Below are positions 35,070 through 45,184 of a stretch of 64,000 bases of DNA, piece by piece; positions within the stretch are counted from its first letter, which is position 1; each line of letters begins with the position of its first letter. A program made the position numbers and the translations under genes. Origin of the DNA: an uncultured Paracoccaceae bacterium (GTDB lineage: Bacteria; Pseudomonadota; Alphaproteobacteria; Rhodobacterales; Rhodobacteraceae); contig CANMAI010000008.1 of the NCBI GenBank assembly GCA_947495795.1, positions 214,236-278,235 on the forward strand. The letters are read 5' to 3'. The notes beneath the pieces are model-generated. The model saw only the letters and a program-made list of their open reading frames with translations. It ran no database searches and was not told the origin of the DNA.

Positions 35070-35723
35070 TTAGGAGCCTTCTTCAACCAATTTTGCAGCC
35101 TTGCTCCGCAATATTCTCTCCTTTGCGCGCGCAATCAAACGAGAGCGCCGCCGCGCCTGATAGGCTGCAATCAGTGGTCTTGTTAGAAAATAGAAGGCAG
35201 CTGCGGTTATCAAGCCCGGAACGATACCGCCTATCCAGTAGGGGATGAAAATGTCGGACCAGAAAGCCGCGAGTTTGTGAAGTGCAGGCTCAGCAAGCCC
35301 AAACGCTGCCTTAAGGCTTTGCCAGAGACCTGAGAAAGCCGCGACAAACGCCTCTTTTAAACCACCAAAGCCCAGGTGATCCGAGCCTACGCCGGTCATC
35401 CTCCGCCCGAGTGAAAGGGACGTCGTGGCAATAATCGGAAACGTCAATGGGTTTCCGACAAGTGTACCAAGGAAGCTTGCAAGCACATTGCCGCGAACCA
35501 GCACCGCACAAACACCGGCAAGAACAAAATGAAATCCGAAGAACGGAGAAAATGAGACAAAAACACCGCAGGAAAATCCCAGCGCTATCTTATGGGGGGT
35601 GTCCGGAAGCCGTTTGATCCGATGGCCGAGGTATTCTATAGCGCGGCGCCACCCGGTACGCGGGTACAAAAAATCACGGAGGCGCTGTAGCCAGCTCTGC
35701 CGTTCGCGCCTCTTAAAAACCAT
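35070..35723 (-). CDS. DUF2062 domain membrane protein
   Basis: A 217-residue protein with three or four hydrophobic segments typical of DUF2062 (GFSCGVFVSFSPFFGFHFVLA, GNVLASFLGTLVGNPLTFPII) and basic ends. Function unknown. Its position between rsh and pdxJ is conserved in related genomes, which suggests cotranscription with the stringent-response gene. Confidence 0.88.
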   Translation of the reverse strand: MVFKRRERQSWLQRLRDFLYPRTGWRRAIEYLGHRIKRLPDTPHKIALGFSCGVFVSFSPFFGFHFVLAGVCAVLVRGNVLASFLGTLVGNPLTFPIIATTSLSLGRRMTGVGSDHLGFGGLKEAFVAAFSGLWQSLKAAFGLAEPALHKLAAFWSDIFIPYWIGGIVPGLITAAAFYFLTRPLIAAYQARRRSRLIARAKERILRSKAAKLVEEGS

Positions 35724-35800
35724 TCTCGTCTAACCCTTCACTCCAGAAATCTACCCTACGTCTGTTGCCACCTTGAAAGGTGCACCAACTGTCCTTCACT

Positions 35801-37942
35801 TCAAGTCACGCCAACCCGTTCCTCCGCAATCACCCCTCGGAACCGAACAACCTGCGTCACGCTGGAATCAGCCGCCAAAGCTGTCTGCACGTTATGCAAG
35901 TGCGTCACATCTCGCACTTCAAGATCTAGAACCATTTTGTAAAAATCCGGTTTTCGATCCGTGAAAACAATATCGCTGATATTCGCATGCTGTTCCCCGA
36001 CAAGAGTGCAGACCCTTCCAAGAGCTCCTGCATCGTTTGAAACTATGACTTCAATGCATGCCAAATGCGGCATCCTTGCGGCGTCTGATGTCCAGGCAAG
36101 ATCAATCCACTCATCCGCGCGTTCCTCCAACTCTGCCAATGTACGGCAGTCGATGGCATGCACCTCCACGCCATGGCCGCGGATTGCTATCCCTACAATC
36201 CGCTCCCCGGGAATGGGCTGACAACAGGGTGCCGGCATAGCCACCTGATTCGAATCCAATCCAACTATCCCTGCACCCGCTACCGGCTCTAGCGTTGGCA
36301 CACTATCCTTGTTGAGTTCGGGATAGAGCATGTCTGTCAGATCCGCCCCAGTGATCTCTGCGGCACCCAATCGGGCGAGAAGCTCTGACGCGTTTTCGAG
36401 ACCAAATTTGTCAGCTGCTGTTTCAAGCGCCTTATCCGAAGCTGACTTTCCAACCCTCTCTAACGCTACACGCGCGATCTCCCGCCCGAGGCGGATATGG
36501 GCTGCGCGGTTCTCCTCTCTCAGGCTCCTCCGAATTGCCGATTTCGCCCGGCCTGTGATCACCATGTCTTCCCATGTAGCCTGCGGCCGCTGGCCTTCTG
36601 CGCGAATGATCGTAACGGACTGACCATTTCGCAGGCGGGTCCAAAGCGGTACGCGTTGGTTGTCCACTTTTGCACCCACGCAGCTGTCACCGATACGCGT
36701 GTGGATCGCATAGGCGAAATCAATAGGGGTAGCCCCCCGCGGCAGCTTGATCACTTCGCCTTTGGGCGTGAAACAGAAAACTTGGTCCGTGAACATCTCT
36801 AGCTTGACGTGCTCAAGGAAATCATTGGGATTTTCAGCGTTTTCAAAACGTTCCGTCAGCCGCTCCAACCATCGAACAGGATCTACCACGAAAGGGTTCT
36901 GAAAGCGGGCGCCATCCCGGTATGACCAATGCGCGGCGATGCCGGTTTCGGCCACATCGTGCATCTGCTTTGTTCGGATCTGAACTTCCACTCGCTTGGC
37001 GCTACGGCCAGAAACGGTGGTGTGGATGGAGCGGTATCCGTTCGACTTTGGCTGACTTATATAGTCTTTGAATCGGCCCGGAACAGAATTCCAACGCTGA
37101 TGGATTGCTCCGAGAACCGTGTAGCACTCGCCAACGGAAGAGGTAATGATGCGAAAACCGTATATGTCGGAAAGCCGTCCGAACGCCTCTCCCTTCTCCT
37201 GCATTTTCCGCCAGACTGAGTAGGGCTTTTTCTGGCGACCTATCACATCCGCCTCAACACCGGCTTGATCAAGCACCTTCCGGATGTCTTCCGTGATGCG
37301 AGGAATAAGGTCGCCTGTTTCGCGCCGCAAAGACACAAACCTGCGCAGAATGGACGAGCGCGCTTCCGGGTTTAAGACGCGAAAAGCGATGTCTTCAAGT
37401 TCTTCCCGTATAGATTGCATACCCATGCGACCAGAGAGCGGCGCGTAGATATCCATCGTCTCCCGCGCCTTGCGTACCTGCTTGTCACTAGGAAGGTGCC
37501 GTATGGTCCGCATATTGTGCAAACGATCTGCGAGTTTCACGAGCAGCACACGCGGATCACGTGACATCGCCATCAGAAGCTTGCGAAAGTTTTCCGCCTG
37601 TTTCGTCTCGACCGATGACAATTCCAAATTTGTGAGCTTTGTTACGCCATCCACCTGCCGGGCTATCTCTTCTCCAAAGAGGTCGGCGATTGCGGAGTAG
37701 GTCGAGCCGGTATCTTCAATCGTATCATGAAGAAGCGCAGTTATTATGGTTGTATCGTCAAGGCGCTGCTCCGTTAGCAGAGCCGCCACCTCTACGGGAT
37801 GCGAGAAGTAAGGCTCTCCGGAATTGCGAACCTGACCTTCATGGGCATCGTGGCCGTAGGCGTAGGCAAGGCGCACCAGTCGCTCGTCAGAGTTTGGGTT
37901 GTAGGCCTTGATCAGATCGACAAGCTGGTCGTCAGAGATCAT
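35801..37942 (-). CDS. rsh: Bifunctional (p)ppGpp synthetase/hydrolase (RelA/SpoT homologue)
   Basis: A 713-residue stringent-response enzyme. The N-terminal HD hydrolase domain has the HD pair at 72-73 in LLHDTIEDT, indicating hydrolase activity. The synthetase domain follows (KSNGYRSIHTTVSG near residue 300), then a TGS domain (FCFTPKGEVIKLPRGATPIDFAYAIHT) and a C-terminal ACT domain. The upstream-open frame to 38032 is rejected in favour of ATG 37942. rpoZ lies 25 bases upstream. Confidence 0.96.
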   Translation of the reverse strand: MISDDQLVDLIKAYNPNSDERLVRLAYAYGHDAHEGQVRNSGEPYFSHPVEVAALLTEQRLDDTTIITALLHDTIEDTGSTYSAIADLFGEEIARQVDGVTKLTNLELSSVETKQAENFRKLLMAMSRDPRVLLVKLADRLHNMRTIRHLPSDKQVRKARETMDIYAPLSGRMGMQSIREELEDIAFRVLNPEARSSILRRFVSLRRETGDLIPRITEDIRKVLDQAGVEADVIGRQKKPYSVWRKMQEKGEAFGRLSDIYGFRIITSSVGECYTVLGAIHQRWNSVPGRFKDYISQPKSNGYRSIHTTVSGRSAKRVEVQIRTKQMHDVAETGIAAHWSYRDGARFQNPFVVDPVRWLERLTERFENAENPNDFLEHVKLEMFTDQVFCFTPKGEVIKLPRGATPIDFAYAIHTRIGDSCVGAKVDNQRVPLWTRLRNGQSVTIIRAEGQRPQATWEDMVITGRAKSAIRRSLREENRAAHIRLGREIARVALERVGKSASDKALETAADKFGLENASELLARLGAAEITGADLTDMLYPELNKDSVPTLEPVAGAGIVGLDSNQVAMPAPCCQPIPGERIVGIAIRGHGVEVHAIDCRTLAELEERADEWIDLAWTSDAARMPHLACIEVIVSNDAGALGRVCTLVGEQHANISDIVFTDRKPDFYKMVLDLEVRDVTHLHNVQTALAADSSVTQVVRFRGVIAEERVGVT

Positions 37943-37967
37943 GGCCTCACTCCCGATGCGAAGGCTA

Positions 37968-38321
37968 TCAGCCCTCGCCTTGCGCCTCCATAAGCGCACG
38001 TAACAGTTTTTCCTCGGACATATCATCCTCAACCGGCGCTGGCGTATCGTAGCCCATCAGAAGAGACATGCTGTCTTCCTCAGGCTCATCAACTTCAATC
38101 TGGCGTTGATGCGATTCGATTGCGCGCTCTCTCAGCGAATCCGAAGTCAGTGTTTCGTCTGCAATCTCACGTAGCGCAACGACAGGGTTCTTGTCGTTGT
38201 CGCGATCAATCGTCAGTTCGCCACCTGAGGACAACTCGCGCGCCCTGTGGGCAGCCAGCATTACAAGTTCAAAACGGTTGGGAACCTTGTCAACGCAATC
38301 TTCAACAGTCACACGTGCCAT
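37968..38321 (-). CDS. rpoZ: RNA polymerase omega subunit
   Basis: A 117-residue omega subunit that aids RNA polymerase assembly and forms part of the ppGpp site. It starts [33 protein letters not shown], a near-universal opening, with an acidic C-terminal extension common in alphaproteobacteria. It is first gene of the long - strand string ending in recO. Confidence 0.97.
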   Translation of the reverse strand: MARVTVEDCVDKVPNRFELVMLAAHRARELSSGGELTIDRDNDKNPVVALREIADETLTSDSLRERAIESHQRQIEVDEPEEDSMSLLMGYDTPAPVEDDMSEEKLLRALMEAQGEG

Positions 38322-38447
38322 TAAGGGCCTCCGGCTAACGACGATCGGGGAAGCCTCTAGTTAGTCAGAACTTTGTAGTTTGGCAAGAGCAAGCAGCACT
38401 TTCCGTATGGTAGTTTCTTTGTGAATGCTGCGATCTCAAATCGAATT

Positions 38448-39020
38448 CTAGGTAGATCGGCCAGCTTCCATCATCACAACGGAGTTTCTGTCTTCCTCAG
38501 GCAAAGCCGTAAGAAGCTGTTCGAGTGACTTTCCGATTATCGGGTGCGTCCACTCAAGATCAAGTTCAGCCATCGGCACCAGCACGAATGCCCTATCCTG
38601 CAAACGAGGATGCGGTACAAGAAGCGTATCTGGTGTCGTCTCTCGCTGCCCTGTTTCGTGTAGCTCGATCCAGTGTGTAACGGTGGGGCTGTCCGGTATA
38701 ATCTCGTTCTCATACGCAATCAGATCGAGATCGATCACACGCGCTTCCCACCTCGTGCTACGCACACGTCCTAGAGCAGCCTCGATTCGATGAAGAGCCT
38801 CGAGCACTTCTTCGGGAGAAGACTCCGTTTCCACCTGCACCACCGCATTCACATAATCGGGTCCGTTACCTTCAGGATAGGCAGGGCTACTATAAAAACT
38901 GCTCTGCGCCATAACATGAAGGCCTTCACCTTCAAACATCCACAGCGCATGAGAAAGGATATCAGAGGGTGTCTGCTCTCCCTTATGCAGATTTGAACCT
39001 ATGGCAACCAAGCAGTTCAT
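38448..39020 (-). CDS. folK: 6-hydroxymethyl-7,8-dihydropterin pyrophosphokinase
   Basis: A 190-residue folate-biosynthesis enzyme transferring pyrophosphate from ATP to 6-hydroxymethyldihydropterin. It has an N-terminal AIGSNL, substrate-binding SSFYSSPAY and YVNAVVQVET, and the signature RWEARVIDLDLIAY followed by VPHPRLQDRAFVLVPM. It stands alone and is divergent from the NYN-domain gene. Confidence 0.95.
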   Translation of the reverse strand: MNCLVAIGSNLHKGEQTPSDILSHALWMFEGEGLHVMAQSSFYSSPAYPEGNGPDYVNAVVQVETESSPEEVLEALHRIEAALGRVRSTRWEARVIDLDLIAYENEIIPDSPTVTHWIELHETGQRETTPDTLLVPHPRLQDRAFVLVPMAELDLEWTHPIIGKSLEQLLTALPEEDRNSVVMMEAGRST

Positions 39021-39142
39021 TGAGACGTCCCGAGTTTTTAACTTTTATCTTCTGTCGAACGCCTCTAACCTGTGAGCGTTGTCGTTTAGTTCAAGTCCTT
39101 TTGTATGTTTTTACAGGAGGCGCTTCTTTTTGGGAGATTACA

Positions 39143-39691
39143 ATGTTCTACAGAGACGAACGTCTCGCCCTGTTCATCGACGGGTCGAACCTTTATGCTG
39201 CGGCCAAGGCCCTTGGTTTTGATATCGACTATAAATTGCTGAGAGCGGAGTTTATGCGCCGGGGCAAGCTACTGCGTGCGTTCTATTATACGGCCCTTCT
39301 TGAAAACGAGGAGTACTCACCGATACGTCCTCTCGTTGATTGGCTCAACTATAACGGGTTCACCATGGTGACGAAAGCCGCAAAAGAGTTCACGGACTCC
39401 ACAGGCCGTCGCAAGGTGAAGGGCAACATGGATATTGAGCTGGCCGTGGATGCCATGGAACTTGCGCCGCATGTCGATCACATCGTGCTTTTCTCCGGCG
39501 ATGGAGACTTCCGCCCACTTTTGGAAAGCCTTCAGCGCCAGGGCGTCCGTGTTTCGGTCGTATCCACAATCCGCTCTCAGCCGCCAATGATCGCGGACGA
39601 ACTGCGCCGGCAGTGCGATAATTTCATTGAGTTGGAAGAACTGCGCGATGTAATAGGCCGCCCCCCACGTGAGGATGCACATACAGAGTGA
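39143..39691 (+). CDS. LabA-like NYN domain protein
   Basis: A 182-residue PIN-like NYN nuclease-fold protein. Acidic metal-binding positions are in LFIDGSNLY (Asp13), KGNMDIELAVDAM and LFSGDGDFRPLL; the end (RRQCDNFIELEEL) is standard for the LabA group. It may be an RNase acting on RNA processing or turnover; no target is known. Its stop overlaps the GTG start of the uracil-DNA glycosylase, so the two are translationally coupled. Confidence 0.88.
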   Translation: MFYRDERLALFIDGSNLYAAAKALGFDIDYKLLRAEFMRRGKLLRAFYYTALLENEEYSPIRPLVDWLNYNGFTMVTKAAKEFTDSTGRRKVKGNMDIELAVDAMELAPHVDHIVLFSGDGDFRPLLESLQRQGVRVSVVSTIRSQPPMIADELRRQCDNFIELEELRDVIGRPPREDAHTE

Positions 39692-40323
39692 CGCTCACGC
39701 CTGAACCACCAGAGAATTGCCAGTTATGCCCCCGCCTTGTCGAGTATCGAGAGGAGGTCCGGGCGCGTGAACCAGAATGGTTCAATGGTGCTGTGCCGTC
39801 TTTCGGTGACGAAGATGCAAGACTGTTGATTCTCGGGCTCGCGCCGGGTGTAACGGGTGCTCACCGCACAGGCCGCCCCTTCACAGGCGACTATGCTGGC
39901 GATCTTCTCTACGCAACGCTCACAAAGTTCGGCTTTGCCAACGGAAAGTTCGCGGCTCGAACAGATGACGGCCTGAAGCTAATCAACACAATGGTCACGA
40001 ACGCGGTGCGATGTGTGCCACCACAAAACAAGCCCATCGGCGTTGAAATCAACACCTGTCGCCCATTCATGCTGGATAGGCTGTCTGCCCTGCCAAACCT
40101 AAGGGCAGTTGTCTGCCTTGGCCGCATCGCTCACGACACATTGATCCGAGGGCTTAGTTTGCGCCTTGCAGCACACCCCTTCGCGCATCAGGCGCAACAT
40201 GAAACGCCGAAATTTCGGATTTTCGATAGCTATCATTGCTCGCGTTACAACACGAATACAGGCCGCCTTACACCCGAGATGTTTGAAGCCGTCTTTTCTG
40301 ATGTTGCAGATTATCTCGAATAG
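39688..40323 (+). CDS. Uracil-DNA glycosylase, family 5 (UDGb-like)
   Basis: A 211-residue DNA glycosylase that removes uracil or deaminated purines. An N-terminal Cys motif (CQLCPRL) is part of an Fe-S cluster ligand set. The active-site motif is [19 protein letters not shown], without the catalytic Asp/Asn of families 1 and 4, as expected for family 5. The leucine-loop region [15 protein letters not shown] is present. It starts with GTG overlapping the NYN stop by 4 bases. Confidence 0.88.
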   Translation: MTLTPEPPENCQLCPRLVEYREEVRAREPEWFNGAVPSFGDEDARLLILGLAPGVTGAHRTGRPFTGDYAGDLLYATLTKFGFANGKFAARTDDGLKLINTMVTNAVRCVPPQNKPIGVEINTCRPFMLDRLSALPNLRAVVCLGRIAHDTLIRGLSLRLAAHPFAHQAQHETPKFRIFDSYHCSRYNTNTGRLTPEMFEAVFSDVADYLE

Positions 40324-40342
40324 CGCAGGCACAGCACCTGCG
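40324..40342. terminator. Short hairpin after the glycosylase gene
   Basis: CGCAGG, seven-base loop, CCTGCG, followed closely by GCTTT, immediately after the stop of the uracil-DNA glycosylase. It is short and the T-run is weak, so termination before ispH is only possible. Confidence 0.3.
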
Positions 40343-40412
40343 GCTTTCACTGCACTGGAAGCACTCCCTCATTCCCGCTAAACTTGCAAAAGATCTATTG
40401 CCGGAGGCGCCC

Positions 40413-41372
40413 GTGCCCGAACCTTTGACCCTCTATCTAGCCGCCCCTCGCGGATTTTGCGCAGGTGTGGACAGAGCCATCAAGATCGTGGAAATGGCCT
40501 TGGAGAAATGGGGCGCACCAATCTATGTGCGGCACGAGATCGTGCATAACAAATTCGTAGTGGATAGCCTACGCGCACAGGGTGCCGTCTTTGTCGAGGA
40601 ACTTGAGGAATGCCCGGACGACCGACCTGTGATCTTCTCGGCACATGGCGTCCCAAAGGCCGTGCTCGCCGCGGCGGCTGCGCGCGAAATGATCTATGTG
40701 GACGCCACCTGTCCCCTCGTTTCCAAAGTGCATATTGAGGCTGAACGTCATCATCAGAACGGCCTTCAAATGGTGATGATCGGCCATGACGGACATCCAG
40801 AGACGATTGGCACCATGGGTCAGTTGCCAGAGGGTGAAGTTCTGTTGGTTGAGACTATTGGGGATGTCGCAAGCCTTACTCCACGCGATCCCGGGAAGCT
40901 GGCCTTCATCACGCAAACCACACTGAGTGTGGATGATACCGCCGACATCGTGGCGGCTCTGCAGGCGAGATTTCCCGAGATCGTTGGGCCGCATAAGGAA
41001 GATATCTGTTACGCTACAACCAACAGGCAGGAGGCGGTAAAAGCAATGGCGCCGAAGATAGAGGCAATGTTTGTGATAGGCGCACCCAACTCCTCAAACT
41101 CTCGCCGATTGGTAGAGGTCGGAGCAAAGGCAGGCTGCAAATACTCCCAATTGGTACAGCGCGCGGCAGATATTGACTGGCGGGCGATTGCAGGTGTCAG
41201 GTCTGTTGGTGTTACCGCGGGTGCCTCTGCGCCGGAGGTTCTGATCAATGAAGTCATCGATGCGTTCCGGGAACGTTATGACATCGAGATCGAACGTGTA
41301 GTAACCGCCGAGGAGAACGTAGAATTCAAGGTGCCCCGTGTGCTGCGGGAACCTCTTCGGGCCACCACATGA
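40413..41372 (+). CDS. ispH: 4-hydroxy-3-methylbut-2-enyl diphosphate reductase
   Basis: A 319-residue [4Fe-4S] enzyme making IPP and DMAPP in the last step of the MEP isoprenoid pathway. The three cluster cysteines are C16 (GFCAGV), C100 (VDATCPLV) and C199 ([11 protein letters not shown]); FSAHGVP and SNSRRLVEV are conserved. GTG 40413 is chosen because GGAGG lies 5 bases ahead; a TTG five codons upstream is the alternative. Its stop overlaps the DUF3429 start (ATGA). Confidence 0.96.
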   Translation: MPEPLTLYLAAPRGFCAGVDRAIKIVEMALEKWGAPIYVRHEIVHNKFVVDSLRAQGAVFVEELEECPDDRPVIFSAHGVPKAVLAAAAAREMIYVDATCPLVSKVHIEAERHHQNGLQMVMIGHDGHPETIGTMGQLPEGEVLLVETIGDVASLTPRDPGKLAFITQTTLSVDDTADIVAALQARFPEIVGPHKEDICYATTNRQEAVKAMAPKIEAMFVIGAPNSSNSRRLVEVGAKAGCKYSQLVQRAADIDWRAIAGVRSVGVTAGASAPEVLINEVIDAFRERYDIEIERVVTAEENVEFKVPRVLREPLRATT

Positions 41373-41794
41373 ATAAGCCACCTTTGCCGGTCACGCTGCT
41401 CGGCGCTGCCGGATTGCTGCCATTTCTCGGAGGCGCACTTGCTAGCCACAGCCTGTTGCCGGGTGTAGACAATCCTTTCACCGGTCTTCTGATTCTGCAG
41501 TCCTATGGCAGCGCTATTCTCGCGTTTATGGGTGGATGCCTCTGGGGCTTTGCTGCACAAGCCGGGCGCACCGGCTTCCGGGAGTTTGCAGTTAGCGTTA
41601 TCCCTGGCCTCTGGGCTTTTTCGGTTACGTTTTCACCCTCGGCAATGGGTTCACTGATGCTTGGCTTCGTGTTGCTGTTGGTATTCGATCTGATGTTTCG
41701 TGGTTGGGGCCTTGGCCCACGCTGGTGGCTTACCCTTCGGATTCCGCTATCCGTTGGAGCCATCGCCTGTCTTGCCGTCGGTGCGCTTGCGTGA
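41369..41794 (+). CDS. DUF3429 family membrane protein
   Basis: A 141-residue protein with about five hydrophobic helices, resembling DUF3429 ([33 protein letters not shown]). Function unknown. It overlaps ispH by four bases at its start and the methyltransferase by four at its end (GTGA), so it is embedded in a coupled operon. Confidence 0.85.
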   Translation: MNKPPLPVTLLGAAGLLPFLGGALASHSLLPGVDNPFTGLLILQSYGSAILAFMGGCLWGFAAQAGRTGFREFAVSVIPGLWAFSVTFSPSAMGSLMLGFVLLLVFDLMFRGWGLGPRWWLTLRIPLSVGAIACLAVGALA

Positions 41795-42381
41795 GCATCG
41801 ATGATCAGACACGCGCATTTTATGAGGAAAATGCCACTAAATACGCAGAGTTTGCGGAACCGGAAAGCGAACACCCACATCTGAGCGCCTTTATGCAAGC
41901 TCTTCCAGAAGGCGGACGTGTGCTTGATCTGGGATGTGGCTCTGGCTGGGCCGGAGGCCAGATGCTGGCAGAAGGTTTCGTCGCAGACGGGCTCGATGCA
42001 TCAGCCGCTCTCGCAGCCGAGGCCGGGAGGAGATACGGGCTCTCGGTACGCGTCGCTGATTTTCGCACGTTGTCCTATCGGCAGCGCTATGATGGGATAT
42101 GGTGCGCCTTTGCATTGCAGCACGCTTCGCGCGAAGATAGACCTCAGATCTTTGAACGGATCCATACTGCACTGCGCCCGGGCGGTCAGCTCTTCGTTGG
42201 AGTTCAGAAAGGGCCTATGGATTGGCGGGATGAGCATGGGCGGCTCTACGCCCCCTTTATGCAGGATGAGCTAGAAAGCCTGCTTGCGGGTTTTGAGCGG
42301 ATCGTATTCGATACGGGCACAGGCAAGAATTACGATGGTACGCCTGTTCTCAACATCTATGCGACCGCCGTACGTCCATGA
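41791..42381 (+). CDS. Class I SAM-dependent methyltransferase
   Basis: A 196-residue methyltransferase with motif [17 protein letters not shown] near residue 45 and a typical motif IV region ([17 protein letters not shown]). The GTG start at 41791 overlaps the DUF3429 stop. It resembles small-molecule methyltransferases; substrate unknown. Its end overlaps rnhA by four bases. Confidence 0.85.
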   Translation: MSIDDQTRAFYEENATKYAEFAEPESEHPHLSAFMQALPEGGRVLDLGCGSGWAGGQMLAEGFVADGLDASAALAAEAGRRYGLSVRVADFRTLSYRQRYDGIWCAFALQHASREDRPQIFERIHTALRPGGQLFVGVQKGPMDWRDEHGRLYAPFMQDELESLLAGFERIVFDTGTGKNYDGTPVLNIYATAVRP

Positions 42382-42833
42382 CTGAGTTGACCGCCTATAC
42401 GGATGGTGCCTGTTCGGGTAATCCTGGGCCCGGGGGCTGGGGTGTTCTGTTGCAGGCAAAAAGCGGTGAAGCACTTCTCAAGGAGAAGGAGCTTTCGGGC
42501 GGGGTTTCGGAGACGACGAACAATCGTATGGAACTCCAAGCAGCCATTGCCGCTCTCGAAGCGTTGGAGCGCCCTTCAAAGCTGCGGGTGGTAACAGACA
42601 GCGTCTATGTGCGTGACGGTGTGACAAAATGGATGCATGGCTGGAAGAAGAACGGTTGGAAAACCTCCTCCAAAAAGCCGGTGAAAAATGAGGATTTGTG
42701 GCGCTTGTTGGATGAGGCGCAATCCAGGCATGAAGTTAAGTGGGATTGGGTGAAGGGCCACGCCGGCCATCCCGAAAACGAGCGTGCCGACGAACTGGCC
42801 AGAGCCGGAATGGCACCCTTCAAGTCGCGATAA
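42378..42833 (+). CDS. rnhA: Ribonuclease HI
   Basis: A 151-residue RNase H that cuts RNA in RNA-DNA hybrids. The catalytic carboxylates are Asp9 ([16 protein letters not shown]), Glu in NRMELQAAI, Asp in VVTDSVY and the late Asp in [11 protein letters not shown], with the basic-loop [13 protein letters not shown]. It is last gene of the ispH operon. Confidence 0.97.
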   Translation: MTELTAYTDGACSGNPGPGGWGVLLQAKSGEALLKEKELSGGVSETTNNRMELQAAIAALEALERPSKLRVVTDSVYVRDGVTKWMHGWKKNGWKTSSKKPVKNEDLWRLLDEAQSRHEVKWDWVKGHAGHPENERADELARAGMAPFKSR

Positions 42834-42836
42834 TTA

Positions 42837-43079
42837 TCACCGCTTTTCAATGAATGTCTTGTAGGCCCAAAGCAAGATGACAACGCCGAAAAACGCACCC
42901 GCAAACCAAACGAATATTCCAAGAAACCCCAAAGCCAGCCTGAGAATCCAGACGCCGACGATTGCGCCTATGACACCTATTGCAACTGTGGGCGCAGGCG
43001 CCATGCGCACACCCATCATACGCGTCGCCAGAAAACCTGCACCCGCACCGACCAGCAGCAGAATGACAAAACCAAACAT
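42837..43079 (-). CDS. Small GlsB/YeaQ/YmgE-like membrane protein
   Basis: Eighty residues, almost entirely hydrophobic with glycine-rich helices (GFVILLLVGAGAGFLATRMMG, TVAIGVIGAIVGVWILRLALGF), resembling the transglycosylase-associated GlsB/YeaQ family of stress-related membrane proteins. It is convergent with rnhA, with stops three bases apart. Family assignment is tentative. Confidence 0.6.
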   Translation of the reverse strand: MFGFVILLLVGAGAGFLATRMMGVRMAPAPTVAIGVIGAIVGVWILRLALGFLGIFVWFAGAFFGVVILLWAYKTFIEKR

Positions 43080-43132
43080 TGAACCACTCCTCTAACTCCG
43101 CTCTTATGTAGTAGCCTCCCGCAAGTTTTACA

Positions 43133-44044
43133 TCACTCCGTGCTGGGGAGAATGGTATCCGCAGATACTGTAAACCCTCTCAGGAAATCATCTGTGCGCA
43201 TCGGAGCTTTGCCAGCACGCTGGAGTTTCACCAAGGATACAGCGCCTGATCCGCAAGCGATTGTGAGATCTGAAAGAACTTGTCCGGGCCGCCCTGAACC
43301 CTCTGCAAGTTTGCAGTTGAGAACTTTTACCCTCTCTCCCCCAATTTCAGTCCAGGCTCCCGGAGAAGGCGAAAGGCCCCGGATCTGGGCGTCAACCGTC
43401 TCGGCAGGCTGTGCCCAATCAATCTGCGCCTCCGCCTTGTTGATTTTCCTTGCATAGGTGACGCCTTTCTTGTCCTGCGGATGCGCCGGAAGCGGCAAGC
43501 GTGGCAGGAGATCCGTGATCAGTTCTGCTCCAATCAGAGATAGCCTGTCATGCAAAGTTCCGGTGGTATCGTCATCCTTGATCTCGGTTTCACGACTGAT
43601 CAGCACAGGTCCTGTATCAAGCCCCGCTTCCATCTGCATGAGGCAGATGCCAGTGCACTTGTCACCTGCCATAATAGCCCGATGGATAGGAGCCGCCCCG
43701 CGCCAGCGTGGCAAGAGGGAGGCGTGGATGTTGATACACCCAAAGATCGGTGCATCGAGAATGGCTTGCGGCAAAAGCAATCCATATGCCACGACCACTG
43801 CAACATCCGCCTTCAGAGCCTCAAACGCAGCCACATCCGCGTCTGCCTTGAAGTTCAAAGGGTGGCGGACGTCTAACCCCAGTTCCTCTGCACGTTTCTG
43901 AACAGGCGACAATCTGGGCTTCTTTCCCCGTCCGGCACGGCGAGGCGGCTGGCAATAGACGGCCAACACCTCATGGCCAGCCGCCACCAGCGCCTCAAGC
44001 ACCGGTACCGAAAACTCGGGCGTTCCCATGAATAGAATGCGCAT
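43133..44044 (-). CDS. fmt: Methionyl-tRNA formyltransferase
   Basis: A 303-residue enzyme that formylates initiator Met-tRNA. Formyltetrahydrofolate-binding and catalytic segments are [22 protein letters not shown] and the conserved [20 protein letters not shown]; a C-terminal OB-like domain follows. It is two bases downstream of the degenerate deformylase gene, keeping formylation and deformylation genes together. Confidence 0.97.
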   Translation of the reverse strand: MRILFMGTPEFSVPVLEALVAAGHEVLAVYCQPPRRAGRGKKPRLSPVQKRAEELGLDVRHPLNFKADADVAAFEALKADVAVVVAYGLLLPQAILDAPIFGCINIHASLLPRWRGAAPIHRAIMAGDKCTGICLMQMEAGLDTGPVLISRETEIKDDDTTGTLHDRLSLIGAELITDLLPRLPLPAHPQDKKGVTYARKINKAEAQIDWAQPAETVDAQIRGLSPSPGAWTEIGGERVKVLNCKLAEGSGRPGQVLSDLTIACGSGAVSLVKLQRAGKAPMRTDDFLRGFTVSADTILPSTE

Positions 44045-44046
44045 CT

Positions 44047-44562
44047 CTAGACTCTCTTCTCGGCCTTGCGGTCCAACCGCTTTTTGTGCCGCGCAAGGAT
44101 CATTCTTCGTTTCAAGGGGCTGAGATGGTCCACAAATAGAATGCCGTTTAGATGATCGATTTGATGCTGAACACTTGTAGACCAGAGATCCTCAAAAACC
44201 CGCGTTACTTCTTCTCCGGTGTCATCAAGGTACTTCACCGTAACAGCCTTGGCACGCATCACCTTGGCAAACTGCCCCGGGACATTCGGGCTGCCCTCCT
44301 CATGCGCTCGCAGCGTCTCCGAACGCGCCAGGATCTTTGGATTTGCAAGGCGAACCGGTGTGTCATGGCCATCAGAGCAATCCAGCACTGCAATCCTCTT
44401 CATGATGCCAATCTGCGGCCCCGCCAACCCGACACCCGGCATTGCATACATGGCAGCCAGCATCACCTGCCATTCACCGCGTACCGCCTCATCCACCTTT
44501 TCCACTGGCTTAACCGGCTGGCGCAAGCGCGGATCAGGAAACTGAAGGAAAGGTGGCGACAT
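44047..44562 (-). CDS. Peptide deformylase-like protein lacking catalytic residues
   Basis: A 171-residue deformylase fold. Motif 1 is GVGLAGPQ (43-50). Motif 2, normally EGCLS with the metal-binding Cys, is EGSPN (Cys replaced by Ser91), and motif 3, normally HELDH, is HQIDH (133-137), so the general-base Glu is Gln. Both changes should abolish normal deformylase activity. The fold otherwise looks intact, arguing for a retained non-canonical role. It overlaps the canonical def gene by one base (TGATG). Confidence 0.9.
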   Translation of the reverse strand: MSPPFLQFPDPRLRQPVKPVEKVDEAVRGEWQVMLAAMYAMPGVGLAGPQIGIMKRIAVLDCSDGHDTPVRLANPKILARSETLRAHEEGSPNVPGQFAKVMRAKAVTVKYLDDTGEEVTRVFEDLWSTSVQHQIDHLNGILFVDHLSPLKRRMILARHKKRLDRKAEKRV

Positions 44563-45080
44563 CAGGCGCGCGCCTTTTCCTTTTTCACCTTCTTCATTCG
44601 GTTTGTGATCATGGTTCTACGCACAGCCCCGAGATAATCGATGAAGAGCTTTCCATTCAGATGGTCCAACTCATGCTGCGCACAGGTGGACCAAAGCCCG
44701 TCAAGATCGCGCTCTTCAACCTTCCCGTTGCGGTCCAGGAATCGTAGGCGAACAGTCTCTGGTCGCGTGACATCATCGTAAATGTCCGGAATTGAGAGGC
44801 ATCCTTCCTCTGAAGTCACCATCACCTCCGAAGCGGATATGATCTCGGGATTGATACAAACCGTAGGCTCTTTCCCGGCATCTTCGCGATTACAATCCAT
44901 CACAAACACCCGCTTGAGAACACCCACCTGCGGCGCGGCAAGGCCAACACCCGGGGCTTCGTACATAGTTTCCAGCATGTCATCGGCCAGCGCGCGGATA
45001 TCATCATCCACTGTCTCAACAGGCGGACACGTCTTTTTCAGACGCGGATCGGGGTGCAAAATTATGGATCGTCTTGTCAT
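44562..45080 (-). CDS. def: Peptide deformylase
   Basis: A 172-residue metalloenzyme that removes the N-formyl group from nascent proteins. All motifs are complete: GVGLAAPQ (44-51), EGCLS with Cys94, and HELDH (136-140). The frame is open to 45125, but ATG 45080 gives the standard MTRRSIILHPDPRLK opening. It is first in the def / def-like / fmt operon. Confidence 0.97.
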   Translation of the reverse strand: MTRRSIILHPDPRLKKTCPPVETVDDDIRALADDMLETMYEAPGVGLAAPQVGVLKRVFVMDCNREDAGKEPTVCINPEIISASEVMVTSEEGCLSIPDIYDDVTRPETVRLRFLDRNGKVEERDLDGLWSTCAQHELDHLNGKLFIDYLGAVRRTMITNRMKKVKKEKARA

Positions 45081-45184
45081 GGCGTTCACATAGTTCAACA
45101 CCCAGAAGGCTGCAACCACCCGCAAGGCTTGGCCTCAGCCCATCAAAGCGCTAGCGTCCCTTCAAACGAACAAGGATCATGCCC

